Below the pieces are notes generated by a model. The model made no database searches. It worked only from the letters and a program-made list of their open reading frames with translations, and had not been told where the DNA came from. Below are positions 10,679-22,498 of a DNA stretch of 64,000 bases, piece after piece. Position 1 is the first letter of the stretch. Each line of letters begins with the position of its first letter. Source of the DNA: Paraphysoderma sedebokerense (lineage: Eukaryota > Blastocladiomycota > Physodermatomycetes > Physodermatales > Physodermataceae); contig JAHLJZ010000080.1 in NCBI GenBank assembly GCA_025602915.1, forward strand, positions 2,501-66,500. The letters are read 5' to 3'. The translations under genes and the position numbers were made by a program.

Positions 10679-12582
10679 ATGGCTCCCCCACCATCTCAGC
10701 AATCTAAAGGCAACTCTTATTACGTTAAAAGTGGTGTCGCGGGCGCTGTAGGTATGTCGTGGTTTTCTACAGTCTGCATGAAATTTTAGAGTAGAAGACC
10801 AGGCATGAGTAGAGATTTCAAGTTTAAATATTTGATCTGGCTTATATGAAATTATGCAATCCTGTAAGGAATTTATATTGAGGCATTTTTATATGTTTGA
10901 AAGATAGTCATTCGCGAGAGTAAAATTTTCAAACAGTATTATTCTAAGCATATTACTCTATTTGACAAACCCTTCTTTTTTGTTATTCATTCATTTTTTC
11001 CGCCTCCCTTATTCAAACGAAAACTTGTATCGAATTGTCAAATTGTCGTAATTCAACCTCCACCGACAAAGCCGCCGGTTTTACACACGTTATAGTCGTA
11101 CCATTCGATGTAGTCAAAACACGAATGCAAATTGATCCTGTAGTGTACCCTAGACTATGGCCGTCTATGTTTGGGATACTAAAAAATGAAGGTGTGGGTG
11201 CATTGGCGTTGTATGTATGATTTGTTGATCGATAGTTTGTTCATGGAGTTCACGGAACTTTACAAAAGATGGGAAGGAAAGAGAATCAGATGACGATGAT
11301 GTGGTTCAAGTATGTTAACATGCATCTATTTCTCGAATTCGGTTTCGTCATTTTCGCTATATGTATCTTCAATTTACGACGGCCTCCACTACCACGCACT
11401 TTCTACACCGTCGACAAAATAACCCTACAAACCAAATAGAGGTCTCTCTCCTACTGCAGTTGGATATTGTCTTCAAGGGTTCGCCAAATACAGTTTATAC
11501 GAAAAATTTAAAGTGAAGTTTGCCCAGACATTAGGACAAGAAACTGCAGAGAAGTATGCGACTGGATTGTATTTACTTTCTGGAACTGCAGCTGAAGCGA
11601 TCGCTGATATAACATTGGCACCATTCGAAGCTGTAAGTGATTAAATGGCGGTCTTCTCTTGGTTGAGACTATAAATATTGGTGGCCGAATTGATGATTCT
11701 GACTTCTGTCAATCCAACAAAGGTTCGGATACGGATGGTAGCACAACCGACATGGGCGAATGGCACTGCCGGTATTTTTTATTCTTATTCATTGCATAGC
11801 TTATAGTGAATCATGGTACTCATAATGGTTAACTTTTTTTCGCTTGTCAATATGAAATGTTTATCTTCACTATTGGACATCAGACGGTCTCCGAAAGCTT
11901 TACGCTGCTGAAGGATTATATGGATGGTACAAAGGATTGGTACCCATTATGGCCAAACAAATTCCGTATACCGCTGTGAAGTTTGCTGTGTTTGAAGCAA
12001 CAGAAGATGTATTGTACTCGTTGCTTCGAAAGTATAAACAGTCCAATCGGGAAGGTAGCCATGGCAAGGTCACACTGAAGGACTCTGAAAAGTTGGGAAT
12101 CACCCTTGTCAGTGGATTTGTGTAAGTATTAACATTTCTACTGGTTTGTGGGATAATATTAGTGCCAGTATGTGACGTTAACTTTATCTTTGTCATTCAC
12201 TTCATCTAGTGGCGGAGTTGCGTCGGCTGTTGCATCGAACCCAGCGGATGCAGTATTAACGCGAATTAACTCTGTATCCAAAGTGGAAGGCGGTAAACCA
12301 CTGTCCATGATGAAAGGTCTCAGGATGGCTCTAAAAGATTTAGGCTTTTCTGGGTTATGGAGGGGTGTTCATACCAGAATGGGAATGGTGGGAGTGATGG
12401 CCGCTTTGGTAAGTTTTGCGGTTCTTGATACACTTTTCCTTACGACTATTGACGCGATTTCCTCTCCCCAATCGTCATGGATGATGGACTGGTGTGTATT
12501 ACAGCAATTATTTGTTTATGACTCTACAAAGGTTGCTTTAGGTATTGGTGTGAGTCAGGGAGTCAAGAAGCGTGAACATTAA
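10679..12582 (+). CDS. MIR1: Mitochondrial phosphate carrier (MIR1/PiC type)
   Basis: Seven exons encode a mitochondrial-carrier-family protein. It starts MAPPPSQQSKGNSYYVKSG. The first repeat carries the signature PFDVVKTRMQID after GFTHVIVV, the second reads PFEAVRIRMVAQ, and the third has NPADAVLTRINSV. These three PxD/ExxK/R-type signatures define six membrane helices. GLSPTAVGYCLQGFAKYSLYE and a C-terminal VYDSTKVALGIG are typical of the phosphate carrier. It imports inorganic phosphate with protons into the matrix for ATP synthesis. The last intron (donor GTAAGT after GVMAAL) joins QQLFVYDSTK. The C-terminus is short (VSQGVKKREH). Confidence 0.92.
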
Positions 12583-13034
12583 ACTTATCGCGAAGACTGC
12601 GTGTCATTGGCGGTTATGAATCATTTGCTAGAATACAAGACAGACAATAGACTGTAGAGTGGATAACAGAGAGCGAAAGCCTAATGATTATAGCATGTAA
12701 CAACACAAAATATGCAGAACACAGATATAATTCCCCCCGTTGTAGCGCAGCATCTTGATTTTGCCTGCGAATGCGTTGCCGGTTGTTCTGCGCTCTCTCC
12801 TCGTGGCGTTGAAACTCGTCGCACTTTTTTTATCATTAGCGATAACGCACAGAAAGCATATCTCGAGAGGAAGACAGGACGATAAAACCCACACTCAAGA
12901 TACAACACATAGAAACTACCATCGCATCATGGTCGGCGTCGCTGTCGTCGTCCTCGCTACTGTGGCCTGCTAAAGACACTCTGCGGTGTTATCTCGCTCC
13001 ATCGGCACTGTCGTTGGCAACCTCATCATCGACA
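12583..13034. other. Intergenic between the phosphate carrier and PTC7
   Basis: Holds the 3' flank of the carrier and the leader of the phosphatase gene. Several overlapping short frames on both strands have no recognisable protein. No CACGTG. Confidence 0.4.
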
Positions 13035-14581
13035 ATGAAACCCTCTCCGTTCCATCTCGTCGACTTTTTGAAATCATTGCCATCAGTCTTATCGCACTCT
13101 ATATCCGCAAACTCTCAGTCTTCATTTTTCTCCATCTCTCAGTCTCAAACATGGGCAAGAGCTCTTTCTCCTCTGATACAGTTTTCTCGTTTGCATCTTG
13201 CTAAGCAACAATCTCACATAAACGGTTTTGTCAACCAATCTACTCGAGCATTCTCTTCATCCTCGGCATCTCATTCTGCTCATTTGGCAAAACCTTATAA
13301 CGCTTTTCACACCTCCACCAAGTCAAAGTCGACTATCACCGCTTCCCCGTCTTCCTCAAACATTGTAGACTTTTTTCCTCTCAGAAATACCTCATCCTCT
13401 TCAACATCCTTATCTTCTGCAAATGTCTCCCCTGCTCCCGCCTTTTCTACTCAATACCATCCATATATATTCAGTCATGCGGCTGCAGGGTTCGCCAAAA
13501 ATTCTACTAAACCAGTGATTCTTACTGAAGAAGCTGGACTCAAAAGTTATGGCTGTGGTGAAGATGCCTTCTTCACTAGATTCAATGCCCTCGGCGTCAG
13601 TGATGGTGTCGGCGGTTGGAATGGTCAAGGTATTGATTTTCTGCACTGTCTGCTGCGATAATTGACAATTTCTAAACACTGTAATCTGTTGCCTTTGCTC
13701 CTCATATTCAGTCAATGCCAATCCCGCTATGTATGCTCGAAAGATAATGCACTATTGTAATGTAGAATTGGACAAGTTAGATTTATTGAGCTCGGAAGAA
13801 GACATAGTAGATGTCAGCGTAAGCGACGCTCTACCGGTTGACGTCTTGCAACGGGCATATGATAGCAGTATCCAGGATGCCGAGAAAGAAGTATGTAGTG
13901 AGAATTTATTTACTCTTGTCATAAATCTTGAATTCGCTGGAAAAGTTTGCAGAAACTAACAACACGACTCATCTCGAATAGGGCATAGTTGGGTCCACCA
14001 CGGCGTGTCTCGTTATACTCTCTTCGGATGAATTACGAATCTCTAATCTCGGCGATTGTGGTGTCATAATCATCCGTAACAATGAATTTTTATTCCGAAC
14101 AGAAGAGCAGGTTCATTCCTTCAATTTCCCATATCAACTGGGCTCGCAGTCTCAAGACAAACCCTCGGATGCTCAAAACTTCATCGTAAAGGTCCAACCT
14201 AATGATGTAATTATTGTTGCTAGTGACGGAATTTTTGATAACCTTTTCGATGAAGATATACTGGAGATAGTTGTAAATTCTACTCATATTCATCCCAATC
14301 GGGCAGGGCATGGCTACTTGAATGGGAATAGGATACCCGCGAATGGTTCGATCAGTGGGAAATCGGGTAACTTATCTGCGTCTTTTTGTCCTAAACGACT
14401 TTGTGATGCTTTAGTGTATCGTGCAAAAGAAGTCAGTGAGGATAGTCGATGTGGTAGTCCGTTCCAAACGAAAGCGTTAAGTCAAGGATTATATTATCAG
14501 GGTGGAAAAGCGGATGATATTTCCTGTGTCGTGGCGATCGTCAAGGAAGCTGGCGGAAGAGAGAGAAGCTTGGTAGTGTAA
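13035..14581 (+). CDS. PTC7: Mitochondrial PP2C-type phosphatase, PTC7 family
   Basis: Three exons. The first ATG in good context gives MKPSPFHLVDFLKSLPSVLS, followed by about 150 Ser-rich residues with few acidic ones, suggesting a mitochondrial presequence and linker. The catalytic domain begins GCGEDAFFTRFN and ALGVSDGVGGWNGQV, giving the PP2C metal-binding Asp pattern (ED, DGVGGW). It continues GSTTACLVIL, SNLGDCGVIII, the late motif VIIVASDGIFDNLFDEDI, and finally QGGKADDISCVVAIV with the terminal metal ligand in DD. PTC7 enzymes act in mitochondria; in yeast the protein promotes coenzyme Q synthesis by dephosphorylating Coq7. That role is inferred here from family membership. The C-terminus ends KEAGGRERSLVV. 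Confidence 0.9.
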
Positions 14582-14962
14582 CTCAGAAAAAGGAGTTTTT
14601 GTTTGATAAAGTAACCAAACCATGTCGGAATGTATGTTCAAACGAAGTCGCAGTCGCTAATTGCATTATAGAATAAATAATGTTGAAAACTTTTAAATCT
14701 GCTGCAACAGAACAGCAATATTTCACGATACTTGCTTATACTGTTTGACTTCCTCTGCTAATTATTGTAATCATTGCATATTGATGAATTTTGCGCTGTA
14801 ATTGCATTCAAAAAGTGATATAGCAGATCGGGTATGGAGTCACGTGATTTGAGTTGAAAAATATTTACAGCCAGAAATCAACAAAATCCGAAATTTCGCA
14901 TCTTTTTGCATCATTCATTCCTTCTTTCGTGAGTGTATTTTTTCCCTGCGCTGTGAGTGAAA
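14582..14962 (+). promoter_or_regulatory. MAS1 promoter region with a CACGTG box
   Basis: An intergenic stretch of 381 bp. CACGTG at 14841-14846, in the context AGTCACGTGATTT, lies 122 bp upstream of the MAS1 ATG. Nothing else is recognised in the stretch. Confidence 0.5.
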
Positions 14963-16725
14963 ATGCTCAAGTCTGCTCTCTCAAAAATATCGAACTCTTC
15001 CGTAAAGGGACTGTCCCAGAAGGTAACGCCAACTTTGTTTTTATCTGGATTCCTCAGCGTTGTAGTACGGAAATGATTGAACCCTTGAACACTATTCTAC
15101 AAAAATTAGATCAATCGTCCTCTTCTTTCGTCTATCAACCACACCTACGCCACCACTTCTTCCTCCTCTTCTGCCCTTTCGTACCCACAATCTTTGCTTA
15201 ACGTTCCTAAAACTCAAATTACTCGCCTCTCAAATGGAGTAACCGTCGCCACAGAGGCTAATCCGGGAGTTGAAACTGCAACTGTTGGTGTCTGGATTGA
15301 TTCAGGTTCTAGAGCTGAAAACTTGAAAAATAATGGTGTTGCTCACTTCTTGGAACATATGACATTCAAGGTATACTGTTCGTCCAAGATGATTTTCAAT
15401 TTGTAAGCCGACCAAGGAAAGATGAGGTTAAGAAATATTCTATGAGGGGCTCTGACTAATCATGGACAATTTTCTCTCTATCAATAGGGCACACCCTCTC
15501 GCACTCAACAATCTTTGGAAATGGAAATTGAAAATATGGGTGCTCACCTCAACGCTTACACATCCCGTGAGCACACTGTTTACTACGCCAAACTGTTCTC
15601 CAAAGACGTCCCCAAGGGTTTATCCATCCTCAGTGACATTTTACAAAACTCCACTCTCTCGCCTGACGCTATCAACCGAGAACGAGATGTTATCCTTCGT
15701 GAAGCCGAAGAAGTCTCGAAGCAAATGGAAGAAGTAGTATTCGATCACCTTCATGCTACATGTTTCCAAGAATCTTCACTTGGTTACACTATCTTAGGCC
15801 CAGAAGAAAATATCAAGTCGATCACAAAAGATGATTTGACCACTTACATCAAGGATAACTATACCGCTGATAGAATGGTAGTTGTGGGTACTGGCAAAGT
15901 GAATCACGATGAAATGTGCAAACTCGCCGAGAAAGAATTCGGAAAATTGAAGAGTGGTAACGGCAAACACAAGTACGATACCCCCGCTTTCACTGGATCT
16001 GAAATTAGGTACCGTATCGACGAAATGCCTACCTCTCATATCGCTATTGCCCTTGAAGGTTGTGGTTGGAAGAGCCCTGATCATTGGCCATTGTTGGGTA
16101 AGTCTCGAGTCTGCTTATTTCTATCAACAATATTTAAAGCTAACATTTTCGTGGTAATTAACACTTGGTTCCGTCACACTCAAACAATAACTTAGTTGCA
16201 TCCTCAATTGTTGGTACTTGGGATCGTTCGTTTGGATCAGGTTCCAACCTCTCTTCTTCACTTGCTCAAGTTGTGGCCAAGGACAACCTAGCCAATTCGT
16301 TCATGTCATTTAATACAACATATTCCGACACCGGCCTCTTCGGAATTTACCTTCAATCCTCTGACAAAATGACTCTTGACGATTTAGTTTACAACGTTCA
16401 AAAGGAATGGCTTCGTCTGGCACTCAATCCTACCGACGCCGAAGTAGAACGTGCCAAGCAACAATTGAAGACTTCATTATTGTTGTCATTAGATGGTACC
16501 ACCCCCGTTGCTGAAGAAATTGGCAGACAAATGTTGGTATTGGGAAGAAGAGTGACACCTTTTGAAATTGATAGATTGGTGGACTCCGTCACCAAAGAAG
16601 ATGTTCAAAGAGTTGCTCAAGATTATATTTATGATCAGGATTTAAGTGTTGTCGCTGTTGGTCCAGTTGAAGCTTTGACTGATTATAATAGGTTGAGAAG
16701 CGGGATGAACCGATTGAGATGGTAA
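14963..16725 (+). CDS. MAS1: Mitochondrial processing peptidase beta subunit
   Basis: Four exons, about 475 residues. The start [20 protein letters not shown] is a basic, Ser-rich matrix presequence; an intron at about 15022-15108 separates it from [19 protein letters not shown]. The M16 metalloprotease signature is intact: [11 protein letters not shown] supplies the inverted zinc motif HxxEH, and the third ligand lies in the downstream Glu region ([19 protein letters not shown], then [13 protein letters not shown]). The C-terminal half includes [12 protein letters not shown]-like sequence and [20 protein letters not shown]. With the alpha subunit it removes matrix targeting sequences from imported proteins. 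An intact HxxEH marks beta rather than alpha or core proteins. A CACGTG box lies 122 bp upstream. Confidence 0.96.
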
Positions 16726-17609
16726 AACAGAAAATATAAACTTAAAAATATAGTCATAGGAATAACTTGTTTGATGGATGTATCAAGGATGATATAATGG
16801 GCTCACCCAGATTGTTTAGTTGATTACGGTTTTTTCTCGCTCGTTTAATGAATTATCGGATGATTAATTTGGCCAGAGCAGTTTCTTATGTTTACAAATA
16901 AGAATTTTTCATTTTTCTCTAGTTTGTTCAACTTCATTTATTTTCTTGGAAATGCAAACTATATCAATTGAAAATAAAATTTAAAAAAGAAGTACACTTC
17001 TATCGATTCAAAACTTTGTAACTTTTTGTCTTTTGAGGTTCATAGCCTGGAACAATGGAAGAATTGACTATGCCAGCAATACACGGATTGATTTATTGGA
17101 CAATGGTTTCTGTTCACATTTAATTCCATATCAATAAGCCTAACTACTGATAAGCAATCCCAGTCAGTTGATTTCGGTGCACTTGTGACGCATCATGCTG
17201 CGGGGCTTCCTTTTTCGTGTGACAATTTTTAAATATAACGCATATAAATAACACATCATGCAATCAATGCGCTATGTTTTGAAATCAGACGCATTATGTG
17301 CATGGTCCAGACCGCATCTCCTTGTGCAATAGATCATAATTCGTACGGTTTTGGTGTCTTGTCTGCCGTCCCGTGGTTTACCACAATAGTGGACAAAGGA
17401 TCTTTGATTCCGTTCCGCTGCAACGCAATTTGATTTCAACGATCCGAGGATTGTTAATGAGGTTTTTAGCTACAGTCATGTCTGTGTCTCATTTATGCAA
17501 ATTGATGTGGGGACTATGATATAAATTACACGATGTAACCAATAATTGCGAGTTGAGATAAAAAGAAACCCAAATATTGAGGCGAACCACAATTTAGGAA
17601 CTGGTCTTA
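16726..17609. other. Intergenic, AT-rich
   Basis: 884 bp between MAS1 and the subtilisin gene. No supported coding frame or RNA gene. A TATA-like ATATAAAT occurs about 90 bp upstream of the subtilisin ATG. Confidence 0.4.
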
Positions 17610-20600
17610 ATGATTAAACTTCTGGCATTTCTCACGATTTATTCGTGCTTTCATGGAGCACTAGTGAATGCTGGAACTTTTCGAACGCCAGCTAAAAATC
17701 TACCAAATTCTGTGAGGATTCTGGAAAACCAATATATCATTGAACTGACTGCTCCGCCTAGTGCCATCTCAGATAAACAATCGTCATCAAAATCTGTTGA
17801 AGCAGAGCAGGATCAATTAAGACGGGATATGCAGTCCGTTGGAATCAAATTTCAAGAGACGGGGTACGTTATGTTCTTTTCCGTCCCAATGCCTCTTATT
17901 GGCAAACTGAAATATTTACAATTACTTCCTTTAGGACATTCTCTACGCTTTACAATGGTATATACGCAAGCTTATCAGAAGATGATGCAAGAAAAGTGGC
18001 GACACTCCAAGGTGTGAAGAACGTTTGGCCTGTCTTAGGACATACCAGGACTCCTGCTGCGACTGGTGGAGTTGGTCGCGACCAACATGCTCATAACATG
18101 ACTTTTGTCAATCAAGTCCGAGGTGAGACTGCACACGTTTTAATCTTTGGAGCGTTGATAGGTCTGAATTGTACTAATATATGGTGCAGCGCTTGGTTAT
18201 ACTGGAAAAAATATCAAAGTTGGTATTATTGATTCCGGTCTCGATTGGGGCCACCCAGCTTTTGCAGTCCCTGGTAAAAATTGCACATCATTCGCCGGCG
18301 AAGGCTGCCGTGTGAAGTACGGAAAAGATTTTGCTGGGGATGAGTTCAACAGTTCTCCTGAGACAGCACATCCCGATGATGATCCCATGGATTGTAAAAA
18401 GAACGGTCATGGTAATTTGTTTGTTTCCATCCCTCTACGTTTTATTCAAAGGATTAACTTCCATCTTGGCAATAGGTACGCATGTCGCGGGCATAGCTGG
18501 GGGATTTGACGCAAACTTTCGTGGAGTTGCACCCAGTGTTACATTCGGTGCTTATAGAGTATTCGGATGCGAGGGAAGCACATCGGACGCATTACAAATT
18601 ATGTGAGTTAGGGTCACTTCCTCCATGAGTAAATTACTATTGTCTCTGACTTTTTCGGAAACAGGGCAATGGAGCAAGCTATGAAAGACGGAATGGATAT
18701 CGTCAATTTGTCAATTGGGGGAGGTAGTAATTGGGCATCCGATCCACCCGCTGTGGCCGCAACGAATCTCGTCAAAGCTGGAGTTATCGTCGTTTGTTCT
18801 GCTGGAAACAGAGGAAGTACACATGGTCTTTACCAAATTAGTTCCCCCGGTATTGGAAAAAATGTCATCAGTGTTGCTAGCGTTGACAACGCTTTTGTCA
18901 ACCGAACAGTAATGTTAGCTAAAGAAAGAGAAATAGGATACATGAGTGATACAAAGATTGAAAGTTTTGTCCAGCGGGGGATAGCCAATGCAACTGTTCT
19001 TCTGACTTCACAGGATGCAGATGGTTGTAAAGCCTTCCCAGAAAACACTTTTAAAGGGAATGTCGCTTTAATTCGTCGTGGCACATGGTTATTATAATTT
19101 TCCTCCAATTTCAAACCTGTGTCTAGGTGCTAACGTTGGTTCTAGTTCATTTACAGACAAAGTCATCAATGCTCAGAATGCTGGTGCGCTCGGAGTAATT
19201 TTGTATAACAGCGAAGCTGGGCTTATGGAAGGATTTGCATTCGAGGCAGCTAAAGTAAAGGTTCCTGTGGCAGGAATCTCTGGCGAGGACGGCAAAGTAT
19301 TACTTGAATCTGCCGAAAATGGACATATTGATGTGTCTTTCCCGACCCTTGAAAAATCGGTATGTCCTGCTCAGTTAACTTAGATATCAATTCATCGGTA
19401 TTAACATCCTACTTAGTTTCCAGTCCCCACCGCTGGTCAACCTAGTAGCTTCTCTTCTTGGGGCCTTGGTAATGATTTGGAAGTGAAACCCGACGTTAGG
19501 TAAGATGGCGTTTGATAATGTTTAAGTACTAGTTTCAACAGCGAATTGACATGATTTTAAACAGTGGTATCGGTGGCCAAGTCTTTTCTTCGTGGCCACG
19601 ATCAACCGGCAAATCCTACCACACCATGAGTGGAACTTCAATGGCGTCTCCATATGTTGCGTACGTATCAAATCCGCGATATCCGCTCTATAATATTTAT
19701 CTAACTACTCCTTCATAATTCAATCAATAGAGGTATCATTGCTTTGTACTTGGAAGCGTTCCCTGGTTCAAGTGCCCAAACTATACTCGAGACTATTCAA
19801 AATACTGCCAGACCTTCTCTTGCTCCCTCAAATAACCGATTTGCCAATTCTGTGGCAAAGCAAGGAGCTGGTTTGGTTGATGCTTTGGCTTTCATTTCTG
19901 TAAAAACTCGTGTATCGCCTTCCCGTCTCAAACTCCTTGACACCACCGGATCTCAAATGATCAAACGGAAAAGAATAACGATCAAGAATAACGGAAACCG
20001 TGACATGAAGTATTTTGTCGAACACTTACCCGCCCAGACCATTGTCGGCAAAATACCGACTTCTCCGACACCTCTAGAAACCGCTGCCCGTGTCACAATG
20101 TCTCCTTCTAGTCTTACCCTCGGTCCAGGTAAAACCGGCGCAGTAGATATCACTATCATCGGCGACACAGCGTGGCCAGACAGTGATCGAATTATCTACA
20201 GGTAAGTCATAAGAGAATGCTGTGTTATGCATTACAAGTAAGCTAACATCTCTTCTGCCGTCTGCGTCATTAGTGGTTACATTAAAGTGATTGCAGAAGC
20301 AACAACCAATGGGTATTCCCCGATCCATGTACCTTACGCCGGGTTTAAAGGGAACTACGATCAACTTGAAGCCATGTCAAACGAAGAGATAGTGCTAAAT
20401 GGGACCGCGATCCCCTCTCCATCACTAGTCAAACTTAAAGTGGAGAACGATAAACCCGTAGTGACTCCATACGATAAATCACCTTTTAATTTAACCAACG
20501 AAAGAGAACTCGCGGCGGTCGTATTTCGCGTTAATCATCCCATTCGTGACTTGACTCTTTCATGGGTCGATACGAAAACGAATCAAGTAATCGGAGCAGC

Positions 20601-20838
20601 AGCGGCTTTACCCATTGCTCAACCTATCGGTTTGGGTGATGCACTACCATATAACCTGCTCATACATGGAAAAGGAAATTCGACCTTCTGTTCTCCAGGC
20701 AGCGGAATGTACAAATTTAATTTGACTTATGAATCTGGTTTTGATGATAAAAAGCCAGTTATTCGTTCTTTGGTTTCAGATATATTTGAAGTTACTACAT
20801 CCGCACAAGGAAACTGTACTGCGACGGTATATGGGTAG
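17610..20838 (+). CDS. Secreted subtilisin-like serine protease with PA and Fn3-like domains
   Basis: About ten exons. The N-terminus [21 protein letters not shown] is a clear signal peptide. An I9 propeptide ([12 protein letters not shown] to GVKNVWPV) follows. The catalytic triad is complete: Asp in [15 protein letters not shown], His in [12 protein letters not shown] (split by an intron), Ser in [13 protein letters not shown]; the oxyanion Asn is in SAGNRGS. A PA domain is inserted between His and Ser ([30 protein letters not shown]). After the catalytic domain comes an Fn3-like region ([19 protein letters not shown]) and a C-terminal beta-rich part. Several N-x-S/T sites fit secretion. 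This architecture matches large extracellular subtilases of the S8 family that degrade environmental or host protein; the substrate is unknown. All key residues are present. Confidence 0.93.
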
Positions 20839-21561
20839 ACAAAGTAGAAATATAAGTATACAGAAAACTATACCATTGATTTAAGGAACAAGAAAGGTAA
20901 TACATTAGATTGAGTGATTTTAGAAGTAAATTTAGATATAACCCAACTATATGTAATTATTTGTAAATTATGTACGCAAAATAGACAACGACATAAGTTA
21001 GTAGACTTTGATAAGATTTTGATGAATATCAGTTCGATTTATTATTGCAAATATATGGTTTGATAACATATTTCAAATATGGACACAACTGAAACTTGCG
21101 AGGAAGAATAAGTCGGGCAGTCAACATACATGGGCACGAGAAGCCAGTAATTTCACAAAAGAGCATTATCGTTATAGAAGAGATAATATAAACTCAAAAA
21201 TAAGTACTAAAAAGACTTTTGAAGATTGATATCGTTTTGTGTTGTTCCTGTTTGTTTATCTCGATACAATTTACTTTACCCTACACAGACTACACTACAG
21301 TACCTATACATTAGGTATCAACATCAAACTACTTCATTTTTTCCTTCCTACGTTTTGAAGGATGCAAAAACACAACAACCAGGATTAACAAAGATAGAGC
21401 GAAAGAAAGAAACAAAAAAAGAGGACAAAAACGCTTTTGAGCTAACTATGTAATAATAATAAAAAAAAAAGTAACAAGCGTGTTAGAAATACACTTTTCC
21501 TTTTTTCCATTTTGTTCAATTGACAGTCTCCATCCTATAATCATGAACCCCTGCAACAAAT
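20839..21561. other. Convergent 3' intergenic region
   Basis: AT-rich stretch between the subtilisin stop (+) and the YPD1 stop (-), containing A-rich runs near 21411-21470. No gene recognised. Confidence 0.4.
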
Positions 21562-22498
21562 CTAACGTTTTTCATAGAACTCTGTCAACACGTCTTCTGT
21601 TTCTTTGAACTGAGTTTTAGCCTGCTCCAACAAGTCTTTCAGCATTTTGATAGCTTCATCTTCCTTTAAACTGTTTGACGAACTAGAATCCTTTTTCAAG
21701 TTGCCTGTGTGTTGAATTTTTTCGAATGTAACCACCAGTTTTTTCAGACCTATCGCGGCGGATGAACCTTTCAGGTAGTGACCTAACCTAGAGAGACGGG
21801 GCAAGTCTTTCTTTGTTCTGTGGTCATGGTGACGATGACGAGGGATAAGGGAATAACGGTCAAAAGGTTGAATTAGACGTAAAATGGGGTTACGAAGAGA
21901 GAAAAATGATAAAAGTATATCAGATACAGTTATAAAACATGTTCCGTATGAAATTTCCACCCACAGAATCACATCGAACTATGACAGCAGAGGACAAGGA
22001 ATCAAACTTATACGTACAATGCTTCGTCCATTTCTTTGAATGTATCTTTCGCCTGATCAAAGTAGTTGAATACCACTCCCTGTGAAAACTTTTCATCCTG
22101 TGATACATTAAGGAAACGATACGTAATATCAACATAAACGATAAGAGAAACGGAGAAGATCATGGTTAGATAACTCATATTTTTCAAGTTGCTCCTCTAG
22201 ACAATTCTGCACTGCAAATACTGCCAATATTCTCCTACTTAGAGACAAGGCCATCCCGTATCAACAAGATGTGAAAGCGACCACTTCAACCAACACAAAT
22301 TGCCAAGGTATGTCTGCTGATATCAACGCCTCTTAAGTTTATATAAACATAAAGCAAGTCCCTGGCCCTTCCCTTTTCAGGTCTAAATTTAAGTGTTCAA
22401 CAGAAAACATAGAACTACCAACAAACCTCATCATCCATTTCCAGTAGCTGTTCAAAGACAGCTTTATCAACGATATCACTTTGCAATTCTTCCGTCAT
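21562..22498 (-). CDS. YPD1: Histidine phosphotransfer protein (YPD1-like)
   Basis: Three exons, about 140 residues. Exon 1 is MTEELQSDIVDKAVFEQLLE; exon 2 starts DEKFSQGVVFNYFDQAKDTF; exon 3 carries the HPt signature LGHYLKGSSAAIGLKKLVVT, in which His is the phospho-accepting residue and Lys, Gly and Ser line the site. The C-terminal part ends LEQAKTQFKETEDVLTEFYE. The protein relays phosphate from a hybrid histidine kinase to response regulators (Ssk1/Skn7 type) in osmotic and oxidative stress signalling. Size, helical content and the motif all fit the fungal single-copy HPt. The two introns are each about 200-300 bp. Confidence 0.9.

Noticed and set aside
12930-13034. Upstream frame before PTC7 as part of the protein
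   Set aside because: In-frame extension starts at a non-ATG codon; the ATG at 13035 gives a good mitochondrial presequence.
21226-21453. 75-codon frame downstream of the subtilisin gene
   Set aside because: Low-complexity Lys/Thr end, no conserved pattern, lies in AT-rich 3' flank.
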